DNA of 64,000 nucleotides from the NCBI GenBank assembly GCA_009692845.1, contig SHYK01000001.1, forward strand, positions 244,400-308,399. Direction: 5' to 3'. Numbering within the stretch: position 1 is the first letter of the stretch; the number at the start of each line of letters is the position of its first letter. The stretch is from Chloroflexota bacterium (GTDB lineage: Bacteria > Chloroflexota > UBA6077 > SHYK01). The position numbers and the translations under genes are program-made. This document shows, in pieces, positions 57,011 through 64,000 of the stretch. The notes beneath the pieces were generated by a model. It did not search any database and was not told where the DNA came from. It saw only the letters and a program-made list of their open reading frames with translations.

Positions 57011-57781
57011 TTGCCCAAGATTGAGGCCGCGGGTCTGGTTCTCGAAGAGAAAGTCATCCGAGTGAATCGGGTTGCCAAAGTTGTGAAGGGTGGGCGCCGG
57101 TTTCATTTCAGCGCCATGGTGGTGGTCGGGGATGGCCAGGGAGTGGTGGGCGTTGGGCTGGGAAAGGCGAACGAAGTGCCGGACTCAATCCGGAAGGGCG
57201 TCGAGACGGCGAAGAAGAATCTCGTTCGGGTGCCGTTGGACGGAACGACCCTCCCGCACCAGGCGCTCGCCAAATTTGGTGCCGCTCGGGTGCTGTTAAA
57301 GCCGGCGGCGCCGGGAACTGGACTCATTGCAGGTGGCGCCGTACGGGTAGTGCTCAATGCGGCAGGCGTCAAGGATGCGTTGAGTAAGTCTCTGGGAAGT
57401 GCTAATCCAATCAATGTAGCGCGAGCGACGATTGCTGGGCTGGCGTTAATGCGCGACCCCCAGGAAGCCAAGCGGGAACGCCGAGGGCTTGCTCCGGCGC
57501 ACGCGGCTCCGGATGCAGCACCGCCGGACTATGTGGCCCCGGCGGCAACCGACCTGGCGGCGATCAGGCCGGAGGCCATCACGCTAGAAGTGATCGCGAC
57601 GGAAGCGCCCGCCCCAGCGGCGATCGACCTGGCAGCCATTGCGCCGGAGGCGGCCGTGCCAGAAGCGCAGGCCGCCCCACAGGCGACCAGCCTTGCGGCG
57701 GCTACAGCAGAAGCGCCGCCCCCAGAGGCGCCCGTTCCAGCGGTCGCCAAGCCAGAGGAGGCCCCGAGCGATGGCCGATAA
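57011..57781 (+). CDS. rpsE: 30S ribosomal protein S5 with long Ala/Pro-rich C-terminal tail
   Basis: 256 residues from TTG; most S5 proteins have about 165. The core (about 1-158) has the double-stranded RNA-binding-like N domain '[20 protein letters not shown]' and '[20 protein letters not shown]', typical of S5. S5 controls decoding accuracy and the mRNA entry channel. The extra roughly 98 residues are mostly Ala, Pro and Glu and contain imperfect repeats ('[10 protein letters not shown]', '[10 protein letters not shown]', '[10 protein letters not shown]'). The tail is probably disordered and solvent-exposed. Codon use is as GC-rich as in neighbours. The end overlaps rpmD by 11 bases. Confidence 0.95.
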   Translation: MPKIEAAGLVLEEKVIRVNRVAKVVKGGRRFHFSAMVVVGDGQGVVGVGLGKANEVPDSIRKGVETAKKNLVRVPLDGTTLPHQALAKFGAARVLLKPAAPGTGLIAGGAVRVVLNAAGVKDALSKSLGSANPINVARATIAGLALMRDPQEAKRERRGLAPAHAAPDAAPPDYVAPAATDLAAIRPEAITLEVIATEAPAPAAIDLAAIAPEAAVPEAQAAPQATSLAAATAEAPPPEAPVPAVAKPEEAPSDGR

Positions 57782-57965
57782 GCTCTGGGTGACCCTGGTG
57801 AGAAGCCAGATTGGTCGTCCGGAGGACCAACGGGCCACTGTCCGCAGCCTAGGACTTAGGCGAATCCGCCACCGGGTCGAAGTACCGGACACGCCGGCGG
57901 TGCGGGGCATGCTCCACAAAGTACGCCATCTGGTTGTGGTCGAAACGGAGGACCTTCCGAAATGA
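57771..57965 (+). CDS. rpmD: 50S ribosomal protein L30
   Basis: 64 residues from ATG 57771 inside the end of rpsE. '[20 protein letters not shown]', '[20 protein letters not shown]' and '[10 protein letters not shown]' match the L30 ferredoxin-like fold. ATGA overlap with rplO. Confidence 0.95.
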   Translation: MADKLWVTLVRSQIGRPEDQRATVRSLGLRRIRHRVEVPDTPAVRGMLHKVRHLVVVETEDLPK

Positions 57966-58414
57966 AACAACATGAACTGCAGGCTCCGGATGGGTCGCAT
58001 CGAAAGCGACGTCGAGTCGGTCGCGGTTATGGATCGGGTCGAGGGAAAACCTCGGGCGCTGGGACCAAAGGCCAGAATGCTCGCAGCGGCGGGAAGGTCC
58101 CACCCTATTTCGAGGGTGGGCAGCTCCCGTTGGTAAGAAAGCTCCCCTACCGTCGTGGATTCACCAACCCGTTCAGAGTCGAATACGCAGTGGTGAATGT
58201 GGGGCAACTGGAAGCGCTCGACCTGGGGACAGAAATTACGCCGGATCTCCTCCGCTCGGCGGGACTCATTGGGAAACGGGATCTTCCGTTGAAGATCCTG
58301 GCCGCTGGGTCCTTGACGAAGGCGCTCACCGTTCATGCGGACGCCTTCTCGCAGAGCGCCCGTGCGGCGATCGAAGCGGCTGGGGGAACGGCAACGGCAC
58401 TTGCGGGTGGTTGA
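57962..58414 (+). CDS. rplO: 50S ribosomal protein L15
   Basis: 150 residues. The Gly/Arg-rich N-terminal extension ('[20 protein letters not shown]', 'GQNARSGG') and C-terminal globular part with '[20 protein letters not shown]' are standard. L15 is a late assembly protein. secY follows after 25 bases. Confidence 0.96.
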   Translation: MKQHELQAPDGSHRKRRRVGRGYGSGRGKTSGAGTKGQNARSGGKVPPYFEGGQLPLVRKLPYRRGFTNPFRVEYAVVNVGQLEALDLGTEITPDLLRSAGLIGKRDLPLKILAAGSLTKALTVHADAFSQSARAAIEAAGGTATALAGG

Positions 58415-58439
58415 CCCCACCGGAAGTGTGGACTAGCTA

Positions 58440-59735
58440 TTGCTTGAATCCATCGTCGCCGCGTTTCGGATCAGTGACCTCCGCTCCAAGCTGCTGTTCA
58501 CCTTTGGCATGCTGGTCATTTTCCGGTTCTTGTCGCATATCCCAGTCCCGGGGGTAGACCCGGTGAGACTTGCCGATCTATTCAACTCAAACCAACTGCT
58601 AGGAATGCTCAACCTGTTCTCAGGGGGAGCATTGGAGCAGTTCTCGATCGTGGCGATGGGGGTCTATCCCTACATCACCGCGACCATCATCGTTCAACTG
58701 ATGATCCCCATCGTCCCCCAACTCGAGGCGCTTTCCCAGGAAGGCGAATCCGGACGAGCGAAGATCAATCAGATGATGCACTGGATTACGGTGCCGCTGG
58801 CGGCTCTGCAGTCGTTCGGAACCGTGACCTTTATGAATAGCTCGAGCTCGGTTCCTATCGTTCAAAAATTTGACCTCGGTCAGTACCCGCTGGAGACCCT
58901 GGCGATCATCACGTCGATGGCGGCGGGCACGGTCCTCCTGATCTGGATCGGCGAGCTTATCACACAAAACGGCGTCGGCAATGGCGTCTCGATTCTCATC
59001 TTCGCGGGGATCGTCGCCTCGCTTCCGAAGGTTACGGGGCAATCGCTGGCAACCCCGGGTGACATCACCCCGATAGCGACTTTCGCGGTCGTAGGTCTCG
59101 CCATGGTGGCCGGCATCATTTACGTCTACGAGGGGCAACGGCGGGTGCCCGTTCAGTACGCGCGTCGGCTTCGTGGCAACCGCTGGTATGGAGGCGGCAG
59201 CACCCACATCCCCTTGCGGATCAACTCGGCCGGCATGATCCCACTGATTTTCGCATCGTCGATCATCATTTCCCCGGGCCTTGTCGCGAGCTATTTCGTC
59301 GGGGTCGAGAATACAACGGTGTCGACCATCGCTCGAACTCTCTACGATACGCTCTATGTTGGGACGAGCTGGATTTTCTGGACGCTTTATTTCTTTGCCG
59401 TGGTCGGCTTCACTTTTTTTTACGCACTGGTGATCTTTCAGCAGCAGAACATCGGTGACAATTTGCAGAAGAATGGAGCCTTTATCCCAGGATATCGTCC
59501 TGGTCGGCCCACCAGCGAATACTTGTACAAGGTCTTGATCCGCATAACATGGGCTGGAGCGATCTTCCTGGGAATTGTCGCGATTACCCCATTTCTGGCC
59601 CGAAACGTTACCAATGTGCAAGCGCTTACCCTGTCGAGCACCGGCGTTTTGATCGTGGTGGGCGTCGTCCTCGACACGATTAAGCAGTTGGAAGCGCAGC
59701 TCTTGATGCGCAACTACCGCGGGTTCATCAAGTAG
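58440..59735 (+). CDS. secY: Protein translocase subunit SecY
   Basis: 431 residues with ten expected membrane helices; core channel of the Sec translocon. '[20 protein letters not shown]' (helix 1 and plug region), '[15 protein letters not shown]', '[20 protein letters not shown]', '[20 protein letters not shown]' and '[20 protein letters not shown]' (cytoplasmic loop contacting SecA and ribosome) are clear. TTG start. It works with FtsY and Ffh encoded earlier. Confidence 0.97.
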   Translation: MLESIVAAFRISDLRSKLLFTFGMLVIFRFLSHIPVPGVDPVRLADLFNSNQLLGMLNLFSGGALEQFSIVAMGVYPYITATIIVQLMIPIVPQLEALSQEGESGRAKINQMMHWITVPLAALQSFGTVTFMNSSSSVPIVQKFDLGQYPLETLAIITSMAAGTVLLIWIGELITQNGVGNGVSILIFAGIVASLPKVTGQSLATPGDITPIATFAVVGLAMVAGIIYVYEGQRRVPVQYARRLRGNRWYGGGSTHIPLRINSAGMIPLIFASSIIISPGLVASYFVGVENTTVSTIARTLYDTLYVGTSWIFWTLYFFAVVGFTFFYALVIFQQQNIGDNLQKNGAFIPGYRPGRPTSEYLYKVLIRITWAGAIFLGIVAITPFLARNVTNVQALTLSSTGVLIVVGVVLDTIKQLEAQLLMRNYRGFIK

Positions 59736-59748
59736 CCGGGAGCTAGGT

Positions 59749-60402
59749 GTGTATACGGTTCTGATCGGGGCGCCTGGCGCCGGGAAAGGCACCCAGGCGA
59801 CAGAAGTGAAGCCGGAGGTGGGCCCGCATCTGGCGAGCGGGGATATGTTCCGAGACGCCATGGCTGAAGGAACTCCACTCGGGGTCAGGGCCAAGGCGTA
59901 TGTCGAACGGGGCGAGCTGGTTCCGGACGAGGTGACTGTGGCCATGGTGCTCGAGCGCCTGGGACGGAGCGATTGTGCGGTCGGGGCACTGCTCGATGGA
60001 TTTCCTCGCACGCTCGGTCAGGCGGAAGCGCTGGACCGAGAGCTGGGGAAGAATAGTAAGCGGGTTGACCAGGCGCTTTATCTCGCTGTTCCTGAGGATG
60101 AGCTCATCCGCCGTCTCTCGGGCCGCTGGATCTGCCGGGTCTGCCAGACGCCCTACCACGAGGTCTCTCAGCCGCCAAAAACTGCCGGAATATGTGACAA
60201 ATGCGGCGGCGAGCTGTTCCAACGAGTGGATGATACGATCGAGACGGCTCAGAAGCGGCTTGGGGTTTACTTCGACCAAACGGCTCCCCTGATCGACTAC
60301 TACCGCGCCCGAGGCGTTCTCGATGAGGTCGATGGGAGCCTGGACGTTGGCCGGGTCAGAGATCAAGTTCTCGCGGCGGTGCGACGACGCAAGTCTATTT
60401 GA
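59749..60402 (+). CDS. adk: Adenylate kinase, zinc-lid type
   Basis: 217 residues from GTG. Interconverts AMP + ATP and 2 ADP. P-loop '[13 protein letters not shown]', AMP site '[11 protein letters not shown]', '[15 protein letters not shown]', and a LID with four cysteines ('[10 protein letters not shown]', '[11 protein letters not shown]') that bind zinc, as in many Gram-positive enzymes. It follows secY as usual. The next expected genes, map and infA, are missing and rpmJ comes next. Confidence 0.97.
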   Translation: MYTVLIGAPGAGKGTQATEVKPEVGPHLASGDMFRDAMAEGTPLGVRAKAYVERGELVPDEVTVAMVLERLGRSDCAVGALLDGFPRTLGQAEALDRELGKNSKRVDQALYLAVPEDELIRRLSGRWICRVCQTPYHEVSQPPKTAGICDKCGGELFQRVDDTIETAQKRLGVYFDQTAPLIDYYRARGVLDEVDGSLDVGRVRDQVLAAVRRRKSI

Positions 60403-60408
60403 TACAAT
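60400..60408 (+). promoter_or_regulatory. Extended -10 promoter for rpmJ and the alpha operon
   Basis: TGA-TACAAT spans the adk stop codon region, 73 bases upstream of the rpmJ start. The -35 position reads TGCGAC. It would drive rpmJ-rpsM-rpsK-rpsD-rpoA-rplQ separately from the spc cluster. Confidence 0.5.
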
Positions 60409-60481
60409 GCAAGGCTCTTCCACTTCTCGCTCAAAAGTCGGGCGTGCTGCGTTCTCGGAAGCGAATGAACAGGAATCTGAT

Positions 60482-60595
60482 GTGAAAGTACGTGCTTCGG
60501 TCAAGCGACGGTGTGACAAGTGCATCATCATTCGGCGCTTTGGGGTGGTGCGGGTTATCTGTGAGAATCCGCGACACAAGCAACGCCAGGGATAG
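60482..60595 (+). CDS. rpmJ: 50S ribosomal protein L36
   Basis: 37 residues from GTG 60482. '[20 protein letters not shown]' and '[13 protein letters not shown]' give the zinc ligands C-x2-C...C-x4-H of the zinc-type L36. The upstream frame is open but the family begins at this codon. It is followed 11 bases later by rpsM. Confidence 0.95.
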   Translation: MKVRASVKRRCDKCIIIRRFGVVRVICENPRHKQRQG

Positions 60596-60606
60596 GGGGC
60601 TAACGA

Positions 60607-60990
60607 GTGCCACGTATTGCGGGCGTCGATGTTCCGAACGAGAAGCAGATCCAGATCTCGTTGACTTATATCCATGGTATTGGGCGCGCTCGAAGCGTAG
60701 AGACTGTCCAGGCAGTTGGCCTGAAGCCTGAGACGCGGATGAAGGAACTCACCGAAGAGGAAGTAGCTCGGCTAAGAGACTACATCGACCGCCACTTCAT
60801 CGTGGAGGGCGATCTTCGTCGAGAAGTCAACTTGAATATCAAGCGACTGATGGAAATCGGCTGTTATCGAGGTCTGCGGCATCGACGTGGATTGCCGGTG
60901 CGTGGTCAACGCACACGTACCAATGCCCGGACACGGCGGGGCCCCCGCCGGACGGTGGCCGGGCGCCGGCGTGCATCAGCAAAGAAATAG
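60607..60990 (+). CDS. rpsM: 30S ribosomal protein S13
   Basis: 127 residues from GTG. '[20 protein letters not shown]' and '[20 protein letters not shown]' are diagnostic. S13 forms bridges to the 50S subunit and contacts P-site tRNA. Confidence 0.97.
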   Translation: MPRIAGVDVPNEKQIQISLTYIHGIGRARSVETVQAVGLKPETRMKELTEEEVARLRDYIDRHFIVEGDLRREVNLNIKRLMEIGCYRGLRHRRGLPVRGQRTRTNARTRRGPRRTVAGRRRASAKK

Positions 60991-61012
60991 GGACCGGACG
61001 GAGGCCATATAG

Positions 61013-61408
61013 GTGGCGGATCGGCGACGGCGGGTACGGACGCGGCGACGCGAGCGCAAGCAAGTTCCACATGGGAACGCTTATGTGCAGTCGACGTTCA
61101 ATAACACTCTGGTAACGATCACGGATCCGGATGGCAATGTGCTGTCCTGGAGCAGTTCAGGGAGCGTTGGTTTTAAGGGCTCACGCAAGAGCACGCCGTT
61201 CGCGGCCAGTCAAGCGGCGGATGACGTGGCAAAGAAAGCAATGGAGCAGGGAGTTCGCACGGTCGATGTATTCGTGAAAGGTCCGGGGTCTGGTCGGGAA
61301 GCAGCCATCCGCTCGCTGCAAGCGTCAGGACTCGCCATAAACGCCATCATCGATGTTACGCCGATCCCCCACAACGGGTGTCGTCCGCCAAGAAAAAGGC
61401 GCGTCTAG
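61013..61408 (+). CDS. rpsK: 30S ribosomal protein S11
   Basis: 131 residues from GTG. '[20 protein letters not shown]', '[20 protein letters not shown]' and '[17 protein letters not shown]'-like ending (here '[17 protein letters not shown]'). Lies in the 30S platform near the Shine-Dalgarno helix. Confidence 0.97.
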   Translation: MADRRRRVRTRRRERKQVPHGNAYVQSTFNNTLVTITDPDGNVLSWSSSGSVGFKGSRKSTPFAASQAADDVAKKAMEQGVRTVDVFVKGPGSGREAAIRSLQASGLAINAIIDVTPIPHNGCRPPRKRRV

Positions 61409-61463
61409 AGCAACTCGCGCCGAGTGGGCTTGCCCTCGGCACTGTTAGGTTTAAGGGGGAAGA

Positions 61464-62090
61464 ATGGCACGATACACGGGGCCGGTTTGTCGGCTGTGTC
61501 GACATCACGGTATGAAGCTCTTTCTCAAAGGGGCTCGCTGCTTCGGGCCGAAGTGTGCCATCGAACGCCGTCGCAGCGTGCCCGGGGTTCACGGTCAGTC
61601 CCGTCGAAAAGTGACCGAGTACGGAGTACAGCTCGCGGAGAAGCAGAAGATTCGGTCCATTTACGGGGTGCTGGAAGCCCAGTTCCGCAAGCATTTTGCG
61701 GAGGCGCTGCGGCGCCCGGGGTCGACCGGCGCGAATTTGCTCTCGATTTTGGAATCGAGGCTCGATAATGTCGTCTATCGGTTGGGTTTCGCCGATTCGC
61801 GAAACCAGGCCCGTCAAATCGTGCGCCACGGGCATTTCGTGTTGAATGGGCGCAAGACCAATGTCCCGTCAGCTCTGCTCCGGGAGGGGGATGTGGTCGA
61901 GGTGAGGGGCACCAGCAAGGGCCTCGAGTATTTCGAGATCCTCAAGGCTTCTATCGGCACGAAATCGGTGCCCCGCTGGCTGGCCATCGAACCTGAGGGC
62001 CTGAGGGGCCGGATATCGACCCTCCCCGCTCGGGAAGAGATCGATACGGTGGTCAATGAGCAGTTGGTTGTTGAGTTCTACTCGCGCTAG
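61464..62090 (+). CDS. rpsD: 30S ribosomal protein S4
   Basis: 208 residues. '[20 protein letters not shown]' has two Cys (CRLC) of the zinc-type N-terminus, with '[11 protein letters not shown]' supplying two more. The S4 RNA-binding domain reads '[20 protein letters not shown]'. S4 starts 16S assembly and represses the alpha operon in E. coli. An AAGGGGGAAG stretch precedes the ATG. Confidence 0.97.
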   Translation: MARYTGPVCRLCRHHGMKLFLKGARCFGPKCAIERRRSVPGVHGQSRRKVTEYGVQLAEKQKIRSIYGVLEAQFRKHFAEALRRPGSTGANLLSILESRLDNVVYRLGFADSRNQARQIVRHGHFVLNGRKTNVPSALLREGDVVEVRGTSKGLEYFEILKASIGTKSVPRWLAIEPEGLRGRISTLPAREEIDTVVNEQLVVEFYSR

Positions 62091-62128
62091 CACGACCGTC
62101 AACTCGCCGGTCAAGGAGAGACGAAGAT

Positions 62129-63172
62129 TTGCAGGTAGAAATTGTTCCCCGCGTGGAGACGCTCTATAGCTCCACTGAGTTAGGGAGATTCGAAGTCGAG
62201 CCACTCGGAAGTGGGTTCGGCTTGACGCTTGGCAACGCGTTGCGAAGGGTGTTGCTCTCTTCTCTAACTGGAGCCGCCATTACGGCAATGCGCATAGAAG
62301 ACGTGTACCACGAGTTCTCTGCGGTACCTGGTGTACGGGAAGATACGACCGAGCTGATTCTGAATCTCAAACAAGTACGGCTAAAGTCCTACACCGATCA
62401 GCCGGTAAACGTGCGTCTGGAAGGGACCGGACCGGGCGTTCTGACGGCTGGTGACATTCAGGTGCCTCCGGAGATTGAGATCGTGAATCCGGAGCTGCCG
62501 ATCGCCACCTTGGATAGCCGCGAGGCGCGACTCAGTATGCTCCTCACGGTGGAGATGGGGACAGGCTATCTGACGGCTGAAGGTCGTGAGTCTCCCGCTA
62601 TCGGAGTGATTCCGATTGACGCCGTTTTTACACCGATCCGACGAGTGAACTTCCAGGTCGAAAAAACACGAGTTGGTGAAAGAACGGACTACGACAAGCT
62701 CCTGTTGGAGATCCAGACCGATGGCACCATTGGTCCAAAAGAAGCACTCAGCAAGGGAGCCCAGATCCTCGTGGCGCATCTGCAGTTCCTGATGGAGATG
62801 GACCAGACGGTGCCCGAGGTGGAGAAGCCGTCCATTGGCTCGGGGCCAATCCCGTCCAAGCTACAGCAAATGCTTATTGAAGTGCTCGACCTTTCGTCTC
62901 GCACGTACAACTGCTTGAAGCGCTCTCAAATCACGACGGTGGGGCAGGTTCTCCAGATGAGTGAAGAAGAGCTTCTCGGCCTGAGGAATTTTGGTCAGAA
63001 GTCCCTCACTGAGCTTCAGGAGAAGCTGGTTGCTCACGGAATCATCCAGGCAGGGGACACCAACGACGCTGAAAGTAGTAGTTATCAGGTCATGGGCGAG
63101 GAAAGTGAAGACGGATTACCAGGAGACGGGGATAGTGAGCTCGCCCTGGTTGAAGACGACTCTGGAAAGTAG
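62129..63172 (+). CDS. rpoA: RNA polymerase subunit alpha
   Basis: 347 residues from TTG. The N-terminal dimerisation domain reads 'FEVEPLGSGFGLTLGNALRR' and 'VLLSSLTGAAITAMRIEDV'. The C-terminal domain that binds UP elements and activators contains 'SSRTYNCLKRSQITTVGQVL' and 'LRNFGQKSLTELQEKL'. About 35 acidic residues follow the usual end (Glu/Asp/Ser-rich). rplQ starts nine bases after the stop. Confidence 0.97.
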   Translation: MQVEIVPRVETLYSSTELGRFEVEPLGSGFGLTLGNALRRVLLSSLTGAAITAMRIEDVYHEFSAVPGVREDTTELILNLKQVRLKSYTDQPVNVRLEGTGPGVLTAGDIQVPPEIEIVNPELPIATLDSREARLSMLLTVEMGTGYLTAEGRESPAIGVIPIDAVFTPIRRVNFQVEKTRVGERTDYDKLLLEIQTDGTIGPKEALSKGAQILVAHLQFLMEMDQTVPEVEKPSIGSGPIPSKLQQMLIEVLDLSSRTYNCLKRSQITTVGQVLQMSEEELLGLRNFGQKSLTELQEKLVAHGIIQAGDTNDAESSSYQVMGEESEDGLPGDGDSELALVEDDSGK

Positions 63173-63181
63173 GGAAGACTT

Positions 63182-63535
63182 ATGCGCCATCGCGTAGGAA
63201 ACCGAAAGCTGGGCCGTGCTACGGCGCCCCGTCTCGCTCTGTTGCGAAACCAGGCAACCGACTTGTTCCGCTATGAGCGGATCCGGACCACGGAACCAAA
63301 AGCCAAGGAGCTGAGGCACCTGGCGGAGCATCTGATCACCCTGGCGAAGCGGGGCGACCTCCATGCCAGGCGACAGATCATTGCGAAGCTGTATGACGTG
63401 CGGGTCGCGAATAAGCTGGTTGACGAGCTGGGCCCCCGGTTTGCGGACCGAGCAGGCGGCTATGTGCGGCTCGTGCATCTGGGTCCGCGGCGAGGTGACA
63501 GCGCACCGATGGCTCAGATCGAGCTCGTTTTTTGA
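63182..63535 (+). CDS. rplQ: 50S ribosomal protein L17
   Basis: 117 residues. '[20 protein letters not shown]' and '[20 protein letters not shown]' match the L17 N-terminus; the end '[20 protein letters not shown]' is typical. Sits at the tunnel exit. Last gene of the alpha operon before truA. Confidence 0.97.
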   Translation: MRHRVGNRKLGRATAPRLALLRNQATDLFRYERIRTTEPKAKELRHLAEHLITLAKRGDLHARRQIIAKLYDVRVANKLVDELGPRFADRAGGYVRLVHLGPRRGDSAPMAQIELVF

Positions 63536-63559
63536 TTTCGACGCGCTGGCGTAGCGAGC

Positions 63560-64000
63560 ATGGACCGCGTGATTCGTTTGGATCTGGAGTACGAGGGAAC
63601 GGATTTTCGGGGATTTGCTCCTCAGCCGGGATTGCGGACAGTTGGTGGCGAGTTGACCCGCGCACTCAATCAGGTGCTGAGTGACGAGATTCGGATCATC
63701 CCGGCGGCTCGGACCGATGCTGGCGTGCATGCGCGAGGACAGGTCGTTAGTTTCTCAACGGCGACCCACCTTCCGTCGGTGGAGCTACGCCACGCGCTCA
63801 ATGCGGTCACCGGCCCGGACCTCTGGATACGAACTGCAGACGATGCGGAGAGTGGATTTGATGCTCGGCGAGATGCTCGATCTCGGCAATACGAATATTG
63901 TGTCTGGAACGCGGCCGACGCGAATATCTGGCACCGACGGTGGGCCGCGCATGTGCCGGACCCACTCGATCTCGATGCGATGCAGAGGGCGTGCCAGTCC
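63560..64000 (+). CDS. truA: tRNA pseudouridine synthase A, N-terminal part (cut by window edge)
   Basis: 147 residues are visible from ATG 63560. TruA makes pseudouridine at tRNA positions 38-40. 'LDLEYEGTDFRGFAPQPGLR' and the catalytic motif 'RTDAGVHARGQVVSF', with Asp53 as nucleophile, are clear, and 'RQYEYCVWN' follows. Only the C-terminal half is missing. truA follows rplQ in many genomes. Confidence 0.95.
   Translation, partial: MDRVIRLDLEYEGTDFRGFAPQPGLRTVGGELTRALNQVLSDEIRIIPAARTDAGVHARGQVVSFSTATHLPSVELRHALNAVTGPDLWIRTADDAESGFDARRDARSRQYEYCVWNAADANIWHRRWAAHVPDPLDLDAMQRACQS

Noticed and set aside
58620-60011. 463-codon open frame opposite secY and adk
   Set aside because: It crosses two certain genes on the other strand and its composition is typical of an antisense shadow.

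Overview
The window is a GC-rich bacterial chromosome segment with many GTG and TTG starts. The gene content suggests an uncultivated bacterium of the Chloroflexota or a nearby GC-rich monoderm lineage. This rests on the abundance of DUF2142 and GT-C membrane proteins, the zinc-type S14, a Bacillus-like internal insertion in S12, ClpC, a zinc-lid adenylate kinase and a large coiled-coil insertion in the beta' subunit. It is an inference from family features, not a phylogeny.

Region 1 (1-19.2 kb) is an accessory-looking block of very large multi-membrane proteins: two YfhO-type proteins (one cut by the left edge), three DUF2142-like proteins and three GT-C/PMT-type glycosyltransferase-like proteins. 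Among them lie argS, a frameshifted PRPP synthetase gene (prs), a small ABM-domain protein, tRNA-Ser(CGA), tRNA-Pro(CGG) and mazG. Several of the membrane proteins carry the same C-terminal beta-rich module (G-x-YPTS-x-W-x-PG-[ED]), which I regard as the least explained feature of the window. They probably build or export cell-surface glycans.

Region 2 (19.2-34 kb) is housekeeping. It holds the tldD/tldE protease pair, rnc, ftsY and ffh, the principal sigma factor with a strong terminator, and a reversed intramembrane protease with CBS domains. These are followed by rpsP-khpA, rimM, recO-dnaX-ybaB-recR and a four-domain S1 protein.

Region 3 (34-64 kb) is the transcription/translation core: clpC, rpoB-rpoC, rpsL-rpsG-fusA, tuf, then the S10-spc-alpha clusters from rpsJ through secY, adk, rpmJ, rpsM, rpsK, rpsD, rpoA and rplQ to truA, which is cut by the right edge. 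Deviations from the usual layout are: rpoB follows clpC rather than rplKAJL; map and infA are absent between adk and rpmJ; trmD and rplS are absent after rimM. S5 carries a roughly 98-residue Ala/Pro-rich tail. Several candidate promoters share an extended -10 (TG-n-TATAnT).

No CRISPR array, insertion sequence, prophage or toxin-antitoxin module was seen.
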